Assembly: GCA_903842845.1 (NCBI GenBank)
Contig: CAIMNN010000257.1
Coordinates: forward strand, 1-26,116
Length of the DNA: 26,116 bases
From: an uncultured Acidobacteriaceae bacterium
GTDB lineage: Bacteria; Acidobacteriota; Terriglobia; Terriglobales; Acidobacteriaceae
Direction: 5' to 3'
Both the position numbers and the translations under genes were made by a program. The notes beneath the pieces are model-generated. The model saw only the letters and a program-made list of their open reading frames with translations, was not told where the DNA came from and did no database searches. Below, piece by piece: positions 1 to 7,372 of the stretch. The number at the start of each line of letters is the position of its first letter. The stretch's first letter is position 1.

Positions 1-407
1 AGGTCGCGATGGACGACGCCGTGCTTGTGGAGGTAGTCGAGTGCTTCGGCGATCTGGAGGGCGATGCTGACGGCGCGCTCGACGGGGAGCTTGCCGTTCT
101 CCTTGATGATGTCGCGGAGCAGTCCGCCTTCGATCCACTCCATGGCCATGTAGACGCGGGTGCGTCCCTCGGATGGGAGAACCTTGACGACGCCGGGGTG
201 GTCCATCTCCTGTCCGATGAGCTCTTCGCGATGGAAGCGGTCGTAGAGGACGGGGTCGGCTTCCATTTCGGGATGAGGAATTTTGATGGCGACGGTTCTG
301 CCGCTTCCGAGGATGGTGGCGCGATAGAGCGTGGACATGCCACTGCGCGCGATCTCGGAGTCGATGAGATATTGGTCGAGCTGGTCGCCGGTGTCGAGGG
401 TTTTCAT
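1..407 (-). CDS. Serine/threonine protein kinase, N-terminal part (cut by the left edge)
   Basis: Reading the minus strand from the ATG at 407 gives 135 codons before the window ends. The protein begins MKTLDTGDQLDQYLIDSEIA and looks like the N-lobe of a bacterial Hanks-type kinase. A degenerate glycine loop lies at about residues 19-30 (SGMSTLYRA, where the usual form is GxGGMGxVYxA). The ATP-anchoring lysine is K42 in VAIK, a hinge-like segment MEWIEGG lies near 88-95, and the window stops at the catalytic-loop H-R-D (133-135). No signal peptide or membrane segment is seen in this part. It lies 83 nt downstream of a PP2C phosphatase on the same strand, the usual partner of such kinases, so co-transcription and antagonistic action are likely. 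The rest of the kinase domain and any sensor domain are outside the window. The family call is firm; the substrates are unknown. Confidence 0.9.
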   Translation of the reverse strand, partial: MKTLDTGDQLDQYLIDSEIARSGMSTLYRATILGSGRTVAIKIPHPEMEADPVLYDRFHREELIGQEMDHPGVVKVLPSEGRTRVYMAMEWIEGGLLRDIIKENGKLPVERAVSIALQIAEALDYLHKHGVVHRD

Positions 408-490
408 GGCGCTTCTTACTTAGGTTCTTGAGACAATGGTGATTTTTTCACGTTACGCATAAAGAAGAAATCAAGAAATATTCAACCGGT

Positions 491-1294
491 TCAGGTTGTC
501 GGCATGCGGTAAGTGCGACCGCGGTAGAGGCCGACGGCTTCGATCTTTTTGATGCGTGCCATGAGGACGGTGGCGTTGTCGCGTCCATCGGCCTGCGTGG
601 CCTCGTCAGTGAGAGATTTGGCGATGTCTGCGAGCGGAGCGGAGCGGCCGCATATTTCTGCGATGCGTCGTTCGGAGAGCGCGCCGTGCATGCCGTCGGA
701 TGAGAGCAGGATGATGTCGTTGGGCTCGACGGAGAGCGAGGTGTAGTCCGGTGCGACGGATATCTCGCGGCCGAGGGAGCGGGTGAGGATGTGGTGGGCT
801 GATTCGCCGTGCTGGCGGGCGAGGACCGGGTTCTCGTTGATGAGTGAGTGGTCGCGTGTGATGGGAAGGATCTGCGCGAAGGGTTTTGCGGGGCGTATGC
901 GGTAAGCGCGCGAGTCGCCGACGTGAGCGACGTGGGCCTGGTCATAACGGAGGATGCAGGTGACAACAGTGGTGGCCATGGATGGACCCTGCCCCTTGAG
1001 CTCTTCAGCTCGGACGATGATGCGTGAGTTGGCTTCGCGAATGAGGTCGACGAGTGCGGTTTGCGGCGCGGTCTCGGGAGGGAGCGCGGGGAAGTCTTTC
1101 GTGAGGGTCTCGATGGCGATGGCCGAGGCTACTTCTCCGAAGTCGTGCCCGCCAACGCCATCGGCAAGGACGAGAAGCCAGCCATGGGAACGCTTGAGGG
1201 CGCGGGTTTCGGGAGCCCAACTGCCGCACGCATCTTCGTTGTGGTCGCGTACGCGGCCGACGTTTGTGGAGTTGGTTATTTCCAGATCCATCAT
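491..1294 (-). CDS. PP2C-family protein serine/threonine phosphatase
   Basis: This 267-residue protein is a metal-dependent PP2C (PPM) phosphatase of the bacterial Stp/PrpC type, predicted to dephosphorylate phospho-Ser/Thr proteins in the cytoplasm. All expected motifs are present in order: RDHNED at 16-21, ADGVGGH at 44-50 with metal ligand D45, VGDSRAY at 125-131, SSDGMHG at 199-204 with metal ligand D200, and DNATV at 239-243. Length fits the catalytic domain alone; there is no membrane segment. Two ATGs are adjacent (1294 and 1291) with no strong ribosome binding site, so the start is certain only to within one codon. The kinase gene follows 83 nt downstream on the same strand, which suggests a kinase/phosphatase pair. 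Confidence 0.95.
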   Translation of the reverse strand: MMDLEITNSTNVGRVRDHNEDACGSWAPETRALKRSHGWLLVLADGVGGHDFGEVASAIAIETLTKDFPALPPETAPQTALVDLIREANSRIIVRAEELKGQGPSMATTVVTCILRYDQAHVAHVGDSRAYRIRPAKPFAQILPITRDHSLINENPVLARQHGESAHHILTRSLGREISVAPDYTSLSVEPNDIILLSSDGMHGALSERRIAEICGRSAPLADIAKSLTDEATQADGRDNATVLMARIKKIEAVGLYRGRTYRMPTT

Positions 1295-1354
1295 GGCGGA
1301 TGAGTTCTCAACTAATTTGTCGCTGAATTTGCGGTGGAATTCAAATCAATTTTT

Positions 1355-1393
1355 CAAAAACAAAAAAAGAAGGAGGGCATCTGATTGCCCTCC
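1355..1393 (-). terminator. Rho-independent terminator of the permease gene
   Basis: Arms GGAGGGCA (1372-1379) and TGCCCTCC (1386-1393) form a perfect 8-bp stem with a 6-nt loop. On the minus strand the stem is followed by a T-rich tract (complement of 1355-1371). It lies about 50 nt beyond the permease stop at 1443, so it should end that transcript before the phosphatase gene. Confidence 0.88.
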
Positions 1394-1442
1394 CTTGACC
1401 ATAACAGATTAAGCAGTTTTAGGAGACCGATGAGGTGCGAAC

Positions 1443-3230
1443 TCAAACGGACTTTGAAACGAGCAGAGACTTGCCTTTCTTCTTGCTCGAGAGAATGAAA
1501 TAGATGCCGCCGTAGAGGCCCCAGAGGCCGGCGATGCCAAGCGCAATGAAGGGTTCCTTCCAGGTACCGATGCCGATGAAGGGCAGGACGAGGTAGGCGA
1601 CCATGCAGGCGACGTTAGCTAGCAGACCGAAGACGGGTATGGCGACGTGGAAGAGGAAGTTGTGCTTCGGGTGCTTCCAGTAGGCGATGATGCAGAGGAA
1701 GCAACTGAGCGCATAGAGGATGAAGGTTCCGAAGTTGGAGGTGAGCGTGATGGCGAGGAGCGAGTTGGGCATAGCCGCCATTGCGTCATGAGTGGTGTAA
1801 CCGAAGCTGGAGAAGATGCCCGGCGGCAGAGCCTTGATGGCTATGTCGGTGGGTGCGCCGGCATCGCCGAAGGGCATAATGACCGCGACGCATCCGACGA
1901 CCGCCGAGATGATGGCGAGTGTCCAGATGGCGCGATGGGGTGTGAAGTTCTTGGAGTGCAACAGGCCGAAGTGCTCGGGGGCCTCGTCATCCTTGCCCAT
2001 GGAGTAAGTGACGCGGGCGGCGGTGTTCATGCAGCTGAGCGTTGTTCCGATGAGGGCGAGGAAGACCGTGAAGGCTTCAGCGAGCATAAAGATGCGACCG
2101 TTGCCGGGGCCGAAGAGCGCGTCGCCGACGACGACCATCATGTCGCCGATGGGGGCGGCGGAGCCTTGCGCGTTGGTCATACTGTAACCCGAGTTCAGGA
2201 AGTAGTTGGCCGCAAAGTATTCAAAGAGGTAGAAGACTACACCCTGTATGAGCAAAGACAAGATAACGGCGATGGGGATGTGCGAGGCTTTTTTGGCCTC
2301 GTTGCCCATGGTGGTGACGGATTCAAAGCCGACCAGAATGAGAATGGCCACGGTAGCTTGCAGCAAGACCCACGACCAATTGTGCGGACTGATGACAGAG
2401 AGCTTGGACTGGTGGGTTTGGAAGTTTCCGCTCGCATCGGCTGCCGGGTAGTCGATCTTGAAAGGTACTTGCTTGCCGGCTGCGTCGAGCTTGGGCAGCG
2501 GAATGCCGTTGGCGTCGCGCTGGATGGTGTCAGTGGGCGTGCCGTTGATGACTTCGGATTTGGTAAGGAACTCGTACTTGTAGGCCTCGCCGCTGGTGGA
2601 GTCGAACTGCCAGGCCTCAGAGCCCGGAGGATGGCTGAGGCGGTAGTTGAGCGCGATGACTGAGAAGATGAGCAGCGCGGCTATCTGAATGACGTTGATG
2701 ACGAGGTTGACGTTGGTAGAGCTTGAGACGCCGCGGTATCCGATGTAAGCGACAAAGAAGCTGAAGACAACGGCAACGGCCATCATGAAGAGTGTGCCGG
2801 GGTTCGAAGCGCTGATGAAGTTGGGCCAGATGGTTCCGGTGACGTAGCCGATGAGGATGCCCATGGTGCCGACCATGACGCCGGGGTAGATCCAGTAGTA
2901 AAGGTGCGAGCCCCAGCCAACGACGAACTTGGAGAGGCGGGCGTATTTGAACATCTTGTCGCGAGAGAGGAAAGCCTGCTCAGCGAAGTAGTAGGAGGAG
3001 CCGGTGCCGGGGTAGAGCTTGGCCATTTCGGCGTAGCAGACGGCGGTGGCCAGGCAGAGCAGGAGTGCGGCAACGATGCCCCACCACATTGCAGGTGCGC
3101 TGGCGCCCGTGGTGGCCTGGATGTAAAAGGTCAGCCACAGGAATGCGCCGGGAGCGATGAGAGCCATCGCGTTACTGGTGAGGCCGGTGAGGCCAAGTGT
3201 ACGTTTCATTTCGCCAGTGGTTTCTGCCAT
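1443..3230 (-). CDS. APC-superfamily amino acid permease with a large insertion loop
   Basis: A polytopic inner-membrane transporter of 595 residues, with about 12 or more hydrophobic helices. The N-terminus (GLTGLTSNAMALIAPGAF) resembles the first helix of APC amino acid/polyamine transporters. The family signature appears again at about 300-322 (VGFESVTTMGNEAKKASHIP). The start at 3230 is preferred over the open frame reaching 3338, because AAGGAG lies 7 nt upstream of this ATG and the upstream residues are unlike a permease. A hydrophilic stretch of about 90 residues (195-285) interrupts the membrane core. The C-terminus is basic (SSKKKGK). It appears to be a single-gene transcript, divergent from the hydrolase at 3543 and closed by a terminator at 1355-1393. 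Family is firm; the substrate cannot be told from sequence. Confidence 0.9.
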   Translation of the reverse strand: MAETTGEMKRTLGLTGLTSNAMALIAPGAFLWLTFYIQATTGASAPAMWWGIVAALLLCLATAVCYAEMAKLYPGTGSSYYFAEQAFLSRDKMFKYARLSKFVVGWGSHLYYWIYPGVMVGTMGILIGYVTGTIWPNFISASNPGTLFMMAVAVVFSFFVAYIGYRGVSSSTNVNLVINVIQIAALLIFSVIALNYRLSHPPGSEAWQFDSTSGEAYKYEFLTKSEVINGTPTDTIQRDANGIPLPKLDAAGKQVPFKIDYPAADASGNFQTHQSKLSVISPHNWSWVLLQATVAILILVGFESVTTMGNEAKKASHIPIAVILSLLIQGVVFYLFEYFAANYFLNSGYSMTNAQGSAAPIGDMMVVVGDALFGPGNGRIFMLAEAFTVFLALIGTTLSCMNTAARVTYSMGKDDEAPEHFGLLHSKNFTPHRAIWTLAIISAVVGCVAVIMPFGDAGAPTDIAIKALPPGIFSSFGYTTHDAMAAMPNSLLAITLTSNFGTFILYALSCFLCIIAYWKHPKHNFLFHVAIPVFGLLANVACMVAYLVLPFIGIGTWKEPFIALGIAGLWGLYGGIYFILSSKKKGKSLLVSKSV

Positions 3231-3375
3231 ATGCCTACTCCTTTTGGAATCCTTGTACCGCTGCTGCGGATAGGGATTTAGTGATCGATCGGAGGGTGAA
3301 GCTCCGAAAGGGTGCCCAACTACTGATTTGAAGAACAATTCTTCGCTGGTTCAGCGAGATGGATGAAGCGATGGA

Positions 3376-3412
3376 GCCCGACCCGCCCGCGGTGAGGTGC
3401 GGGAAATCGGGC
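3376..3412. other. GC-rich nested stem-loop
   Basis: GCCCGA (3376-3381) pairs with TCGGGC (3407-3412), and the adjacent CCCGC (3382-3386) pairs with GCGGG (3399-3403). This stacks 11 bp with a 3-nt bulge on one side and a 12-nt loop. No T-tract follows on either strand, so it is not an ordinary terminator. It could act in the permease leader or as DNA upstream of the hydrolase promoter. Confidence 0.55.
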
Positions 3413-3415
3413 GCT

Positions 3416-3444
3416 GTAAAAACAACGGGTTCTTATTGTTTTAC
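3416..3444. repeat. AT-rich imperfect inverted repeat
   Basis: GTAAAAACAA (3416-3425) is the reverse complement of TTGTTTTAC (3436-3444) apart from one extra A. The spacer is 10 nt. It lies 3 nt from the GC-rich stem-loop and 10 nt upstream of the hydrolase -35 box, where an activator or repressor could bind. Confidence 0.5.
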
Positions 3445-3453
3445 CGATATTTC

Positions 3454-3482
3454 TTGTCTATGGCATAAGCACTCCATAAAAT
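3454..3482 (+). promoter_or_regulatory. Sigma70-like promoter for the secreted hydrolase
   Basis: The -35 box TTGTCT (3454-3459) and -10 box TAAAAT (3477-3482) are separated by exactly 17 nt. A start near 3489 would give a leader of about 54 nt to the ATG at 3543. This also argues against the longer open frame that begins at 3483. Confidence 0.6.
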
Positions 3483-3542
3483 TTGAACAAGGGATTTATA
3501 AGTGACGCCGGCAGCCGGTATAGGGTGAAAGCAGGAAGATCG

Positions 3543-4736
3543 ATGATGGACAGATGCAGAATGCGATGGATAATGCTCGCAACAATGGCTTTGGTGCTGT
3601 TGATTGCAGGCGCAAGTGCAGCACATGCGTCGAAGGCGTCCAACAAGCACCCACAAATTTTGCCGCCGCAGGAGACGGGTTTTTTGAACCGGCAGTTGTC
3701 GCTGCATGGAGTTGTGTACAAGTTTCAGGTCTATCTGCCGGCGGAGTGGAAGAGGGACGACGGCAAGCATTGGCCGATTATCTTATTCCTTCACGGGCGC
3801 GGCGAGCGGGGCAGTGAAGGGTTGTGGCAGACGCAAGTTGGATTGCCGCAGGCTGTGCGCGACCATCCGGAGCGTTGGCCGTTCATTATTGTGATTCCGC
3901 AGTGCCCGCTGAACCGCTTTTGGACCGACCCGGAGGCGCTGACGGTTGCGATGGAGTCGCTGGACCAGATGACGGCGGAGTTCCACGCTGATGTGGAGCG
4001 GACGTATTTTGTCGGGCTCTCGATGGGCGGGTACGGAGGCTGGGAGCTGATCAAGTCGCATCCGCAACGCTGGGCCGCGGTGGCGATAGCGGCGAGCGGG
4101 GTTTTCTGGAGTTACGAGCCTGAGCGGTGGAAGCAGCAGGCGACGTTGCCGCAGGAGTATGCGCGCTCAGTAGGCAAGCTGCCGATATGGCTTTTCCACG
4201 GGACGGATGACAGCGTGGTGCTGACGAAGCAGAGCGAGTTGATGTTTGAGGCAGTGAAGGCGGCGGGCGGACACATCCGTTTGTGGGAGTACCAGACACT
4301 GAAGCACGATTGCTGGACGCGGGCCTTCAACGAGCCGGAACTGCCGCGCTGGCTGCTGGAGCACAAAGGCGGAAAGACACCACTGCCGCCGTTGATCGCT
4401 GCGAATGAGAAGCTGATAGTCCCGCTGCATCCGCCGGAGATGAAACTGCCCGCGCCGGTGCTGGATGAGTATATCGGCGAGTATAGCGAGGGGCTCAAGG
4501 AACTGCCGACGACGATCTACCGCCAGGGTGATGCGCTGTTTTACAAGAACCAGCAAGGTGTAGTGACGCAGCTTGGCGCGGAGTCGATGACGACGTTTTA
4601 CTTTCAGAGTGCGAGCCAGTCGCGGCTGGTTTTTGAGCGCGATGCGGAGGGCCGAGTGAACGGGTTCCTGTACAAGGACGACCGCAGCGAAACGCGCTGG
4701 GAACTGGTGAAGACTTTGCCGCGTACCAGTAATTGA
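3543..4736 (+). CDS. Secreted alpha/beta hydrolase with C-terminal DUF3471-like domain
   Basis: A predicted exported serine esterase/peptidase-like hydrolase of 397 residues. After a basic start, a hydrophobic signal segment (about 11-30) ends near an AHAS site. The core has an HGRGERG oxyanion-type motif (about 84-90), nucleophile elbow GLSMGGYGGW with S160, an acid at HGTDDS (D222/D223) and a histidine in LKHD (H255), so the triad looks complete. This resembles the PHB-depolymerase/prolyl-oligopeptidase-like esterases. The last 85 residues (about 307-391, DEYIGEYS...YRQGDALFY...ETTFYF-like) resemble DUF3471, often attached to secreted hydrolases. AGGAAG lies 4 nt before the first ATG (3543) and 7 nt before the second (3546), so either may be used. 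Substrate unknown. Confidence 0.85.
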   Translation: MMDRCRMRWIMLATMALVLLIAGASAAHASKASNKHPQILPPQETGFLNRQLSLHGVVYKFQVYLPAEWKRDDGKHWPIILFLHGRGERGSEGLWQTQVGLPQAVRDHPERWPFIIVIPQCPLNRFWTDPEALTVAMESLDQMTAEFHADVERTYFVGLSMGGYGGWELIKSHPQRWAAVAIAASGVFWSYEPERWKQQATLPQEYARSVGKLPIWLFHGTDDSVVLTKQSELMFEAVKAAGGHIRLWEYQTLKHDCWTRAFNEPELPRWLLEHKGGKTPLPPLIAANEKLIVPLHPPEMKLPAPVLDEYIGEYSEGLKELPTTIYRQGDALFYKNQQGVVTQLGAESMTTFYFQSASQSRLVFERDAEGRVNGFLYKDDRSETRWELVKTLPRTSN

Positions 4737-4799
4737 GACTTTGAACCCGGCCGGCTGAAATAGGCGCGGCTCGAGTGGCTGAGCAAAGAAGGAGTTCTT

Positions 4800-5354
4800 A
4801 TGTATTGCAGCGGGTGTGGACAAGCATTGCAGGATGGCGCGACGGTTTGCGCGAGTTGCGGGCGCGTGGTTACGGCGCCGGTGACGCCAGTGAGCGTGGC
4901 GAGCACGATTCCGGGTTTTGAATGGCAGCTGAGCAACTACGCCAGCAAGGTCAGGGTGCTGGGAATTTTCTGGATTGTTTATGCAGTAGTGGCGCTGGTG
5001 GTTGGCGTGGGCGGATTGACCTTTGCCAATGCGGCCCTGGGCAACCATCTGAACTGGTTCCCGCATAACGACCTGAGCGACAACCCACTGGCAGAGGAGT
5101 GGGTGCGAGTCGTGATGCACATTGCGTGGGTCGCAATTACACTGCGCGTCGCGTTGGCTTTCTGTGCCGCGTGGGGATTGCTTACACGCGCCAGTTGGGG
5201 ACGCATTGTCGCCATCATTGCGGCATTCTTCAGCCTGCTCAAGTTCCCCTTCGGCATGGCGATGGGCATATGGTCTCTGGTGACGTTGATGGGCTACAGG
5301 AACTCGGTGCTCTATGAGCACTTGCAGAACCCGAACCATCCACCGGCGGTATAA
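4800..5354 (+). CDS. Zinc-ribbon membrane protein, function unknown
   Basis: A 184-residue protein with an N-terminal zinc ribbon: C3-x2-C6 and C17-x2-C20 (MYCSGCG...CASCGR). A flexible linker and then about four hydrophobic helices follow (roughly 50-78, 103-128, 131-150 and 152-168). The ribbon probably faces the cytoplasm and may bind zinc. A good ribosome binding site (AGAAGGAG) precedes the ATG. It follows the hydrolase by 63 nt and precedes hemB by 69 nt on the same strand. Proteins with this layout are common in Acidobacteria, but I know of no defined function. Confidence 0.8.
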   Translation: MYCSGCGQALQDGATVCASCGRVVTAPVTPVSVASTIPGFEWQLSNYASKVRVLGIFWIVYAVVALVVGVGGLTFANAALGNHLNWFPHNDLSDNPLAEEWVRVVMHIAWVAITLRVALAFCAAWGLLTRASWGRIVAIIAAFFSLLKFPFGMAMGIWSLVTLMGYRNSVLYEHLQNPNHPPAV

Positions 5355-5361
5355 CAAGGCG

Positions 5362-5421
5362 GGCGTGGTGACTGTGCGCGCGGTCACTACGCCAATTTGC
5401 GCCGCACACGGTAAAATTGGC
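5362..5421 (+). promoter_or_regulatory. Two overlapping potential hairpins in the hemB leader
   Basis: Hairpin A: GGCGTGGTGAC (5362-5372) pairs with GTCACTACGCC (5383-5393), 11 bp including one G-U pair, with a 10-nt loop. Hairpin B: GCCAATTT (5391-5398) pairs perfectly with AAATTGGC (5414-5421), which ends 2 nt before the hemB ATG. The GCC at 5391-5393 belongs to both, so both stems cannot form fully at once. No ribosome binding site is visible before the ATG. A could also be a weak terminator of the upstream gene, though only AATTT follows it. Confidence 0.4.
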
Positions 5422-5423
5422 GC

Positions 5424-6413
5424 ATGAACTTCCCTGCTACACGCTTACGCCGTTTGCGCTCTTCCGAGAGCTTGCGCGCACTGGTGCGCGAGACCACGCT
5501 TGATGCGGGCGACCTCATTTATCCGTTATTCATTTGCCCCGGCAAAGGGGTGCGCAAGCCGATCAGCTCAATGCCTGGCGTCTTCAACCTGAGCATTGAC
5601 GAGGCGGTGAAAGAGGCCGAGGAGTGCGCGGAGCTTGGCATCGCCGGGCTGCTGCTCTTTGGGTTGCCGGAGACGAAGGATGAAATTGGCACCGGCGCGT
5701 ATGCCGAGGACGGGATTGTTCAGCAGGCGTTGCGTGCGCTGAAGAAGAGTGACGCGGCCAAGAAGCTGGTGCTGATTGGAGATGTGTGTTTGTGCGAGTA
5801 CACAAGCCACGGGCATTGCGGAATTATCCACGAGGGCGCGCATGGTTACACGGTCGACAACGACCCGACGCTGGAGTTGCTGGCCAAAACCGCTGTGAGT
5901 CAGGCGAAGGCCGGCGCGGATATTGTTGCGCCGAGCGACATGATGGACGGACGCGTTGCGGCGATTCGGAAAGCGCTGGACGCGGCGGGGTTCACGAACA
6001 CGCCGATTTTGAGTTATGCTTCGAAGTTTGCCAGCGCGTTTTATGGGCCGTTCAGAGAAGCGGCGGACTCAGCGCCGCAGTTTGGCGACCGTCGCAGTTA
6101 CCAGATGGACGGCGCGAACGGGCGCGAGGCGTTGCGCGAGATTGCGCTTGACCTGGCCGAGGGCGCGGACATGATCCTGATGAAGCCGGGCATGCCGTAT
6201 TTGGACATTATATTGGCGGCGCGGCGGAAGTTTGGCGTGCCGATGGGCGCGTACCAGGTGAGCGGCGAGTACTCGATGCTGAAGGCGGCGTTTGAGAAGG
6301 GCTGGCTGGATGAGAAGCGTGCGATGCTGGAGGCGCTGCTCAGTTTCCGCAGAGCTGGCGCGGATTTTATCGTGACGTATTTTGCGAAAGATGCAGCCAA
6401 GGCTCTCAAGTAA
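5424..6413 (+). CDS. hemB: Porphobilinogen synthase (delta-aminolevulinic acid dehydratase)
   Basis: Condenses two 5-aminolevulinate molecules to porphobilinogen, the second common step of tetrapyrrole (heme) synthesis, in the cytoplasm. At 329 residues it matches the family. The two active-site lysines are seen: K201 in SYASKFASAFYGPFREA and the Schiff-base K254 in ILMKPGMPYLD. The segment GDVCLCEYTSHGHCG (119-133) carries C122, C124 and C132, the three-cysteine site of zinc-dependent enzymes rather than the aspartate-rich magnesium type. The start agrees with the usual N-terminus (RLRRLRSSESLRALVRET). No other heme gene is adjacent. The leader holds overlapping hairpins and no ribosome binding site, so translational control is possible. 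Confidence 0.97.
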   Translation: MNFPATRLRRLRSSESLRALVRETTLDAGDLIYPLFICPGKGVRKPISSMPGVFNLSIDEAVKEAEECAELGIAGLLLFGLPETKDEIGTGAYAEDGIVQQALRALKKSDAAKKLVLIGDVCLCEYTSHGHCGIIHEGAHGYTVDNDPTLELLAKTAVSQAKAGADIVAPSDMMDGRVAAIRKALDAAGFTNTPILSYASKFASAFYGPFREAADSAPQFGDRRSYQMDGANGREALREIALDLAEGADMILMKPGMPYLDIILAARRKFGVPMGAYQVSGEYSMLKAAFEKGWLDEKRAMLEALLSFRRAGADFIVTYFAKDAAKALK

Positions 6414-6428
6414 GAATTGAGGCCAGCA

Positions 6429-7061
6429 ATGTTCACCGAGACAAGCAATACGTTGATGGGGTTCATGCAGAACACGGTGATTCTGACGCTGATCCTGGCG
6501 TTCATCGGGTATCTGTGTACATTTTTTATTGCGCGGGTGATGGCGCGGCGGCGCGACAAGCTGGAGCTGGTGAACCGGCGGCTGAATGAGTTTTATGGGC
6601 CGCTGTATGTGGCCGGCCAGGCTGGCAACATCGCCTATCGCTCACTGCTCAAAAAGCAAGGCAAAACAAAAAGCGACCCGATCCTTGATAGCGAAATGAA
6701 AGAGTGGATGCTGTGGATGACCACAATCTTCATGCCACTCAACGATATTCGCGAGAAGGTCATCATCGAGAAGGCCTACCTGATTGTTGAGGAGCAGATG
6801 CCGCAATGCCTGCTCGATTTTGTGACGCATGTGGTGGGATATAAAGCCTTGCTGGCCAAGTGGGCTGAGGGCGATTACAGCGAACGCCGCTCGTTGATCG
6901 GCTGGCCGCCAGAGTTTGACCATTACGTGCGGCGCTCCTACGCCGCGCTCAAGGCCGAGCAGACGCTGCTGCTGCACAACTCGCTGTGGCGGTTCTTCCA
7001 TTGGTTCAACGTGGTCTTCAAGCAGCGCATGCGCAAAGGGCATCCCGCGGGCGAAAAATAA
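6429..7061 (+). CDS. Membrane-anchored protein of unknown function
   Basis: A 210-residue protein with one N-terminal membrane helix (about 14-35, VILTLILAFIGYLCTFFIARV). A basic stretch (MARRRDK) then predicts that the remaining 165 residues are cytoplasmic. The soluble part is mostly helical and charged, with many aromatic residues near the end (RFFHWFNVVFKQRMRK). The ATG at 6429 is chosen because GAGG lies 6 nt upstream; the longer frame starts with TTG at 6417. It begins 15 nt after hemB and may be co-transcribed with it. I recognise no family. It converges on the 91-residue gene with only 25 nt between stops. Confidence 0.72.
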   Translation: MFTETSNTLMGFMQNTVILTLILAFIGYLCTFFIARVMARRRDKLELVNRRLNEFYGPLYVAGQAGNIAYRSLLKKQGKTKSDPILDSEMKEWMLWMTTIFMPLNDIREKVIIEKAYLIVEEQMPQCLLDFVTHVVGYKALLAKWAEGDYSERRSLIGWPPEFDHYVRRSYAALKAEQTLLLHNSLWRFFHWFNVVFKQRMRKGHPAGEK

Positions 7062-7086
7062 TCCTAAATAATTCAGATCGGGCGGG

Positions 7087-7362
7087 TCAGTAATTGAGAT
7101 CCGGAGGATCCATGAACTGGTGCCGATAGACCTTCTTGATGTGCTCGGCGCGTGCTTCGTGCGCTTCTGCGCCCTTCTCGTTGCCGAGTTCCCGGCATAG
7201 CTTGGCGGCTTCGTTGAGCCAATCATAAGCTAATTCAAATTGCCACTTGGCTTCTCGGAAGCCATGAACCTCGTACATCTGGTCGTAGGCTTTTTCGGCG
7301 TCGCGGACGATGAGTGCGATGCGCGCGGCTCTTTCTTCGTTGGTCAGCGGTGCGTCCGTCAT
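7087..7362 (-). CDS. Small helical protein downstream of the trifunctional synthase
   Basis: A 91-residue soluble protein predicted to be almost all alpha-helix, rich in Ala, Glu and Arg. The stretch AYDWLNEAAKLCRELGNEKGAEAHEARAEHIKKVY resembles one or two TPR-like helix pairs, which suggests a protein-protein adaptor. The gene starts 10 nt after the stop of the 1176-residue synthase on the same strand, so it is very probably co-transcribed and perhaps translationally coupled. No clear ribosome binding site of its own is seen. Its function is unknown; a role as accessory factor to the synthase is inference from position only. Confidence 0.7.
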   Translation of the reverse strand: MTDAPLTNEERAARIALIVRDAEKAYDQMYEVHGFREAKWQFELAYDWLNEAAKLCRELGNEKGAEAHEARAEHIKKVYRHQFMDPPDLNY

Positions 7363-7372
7363 GGATGCAATC

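Larger units (their letters stand above)
3231..3542. promoter_or_regulatory. Divergent regulatory region between the permease and the hydrolase
   Basis: This 312-nt stretch holds no convincing gene. It contains the permease ribosome binding site (minus strand, AAGGAG near 3238-3243), a GC-rich stem-loop (3376-3412), an AT-rich inverted repeat (3416-3444), and a sigma70-like promoter for the plus-strand hydrolase (3454-3482). No clear promoter for the permease was seen. If its promoter lies above 3444, the permease leader would be over 200 nt and would carry both hairpins. Confidence 0.6.

Noticed and set aside
1647..2663. 338-residue open frame opposite the permease
   Set aside because: It is antisense to a convincing permease. 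Its Glu/Asp/Gly/Val-rich composition is typical of the complement of GC-rich membrane-protein codons, and it has no motif.
4167..5387. 406-residue minus-strand open frame across the hydrolase and zinc-ribbon genes
   Set aside because: It spans two real genes and their gap on the other strand, is rich in Arg/His/Gln as expected for a shadow frame, and shows no domain.
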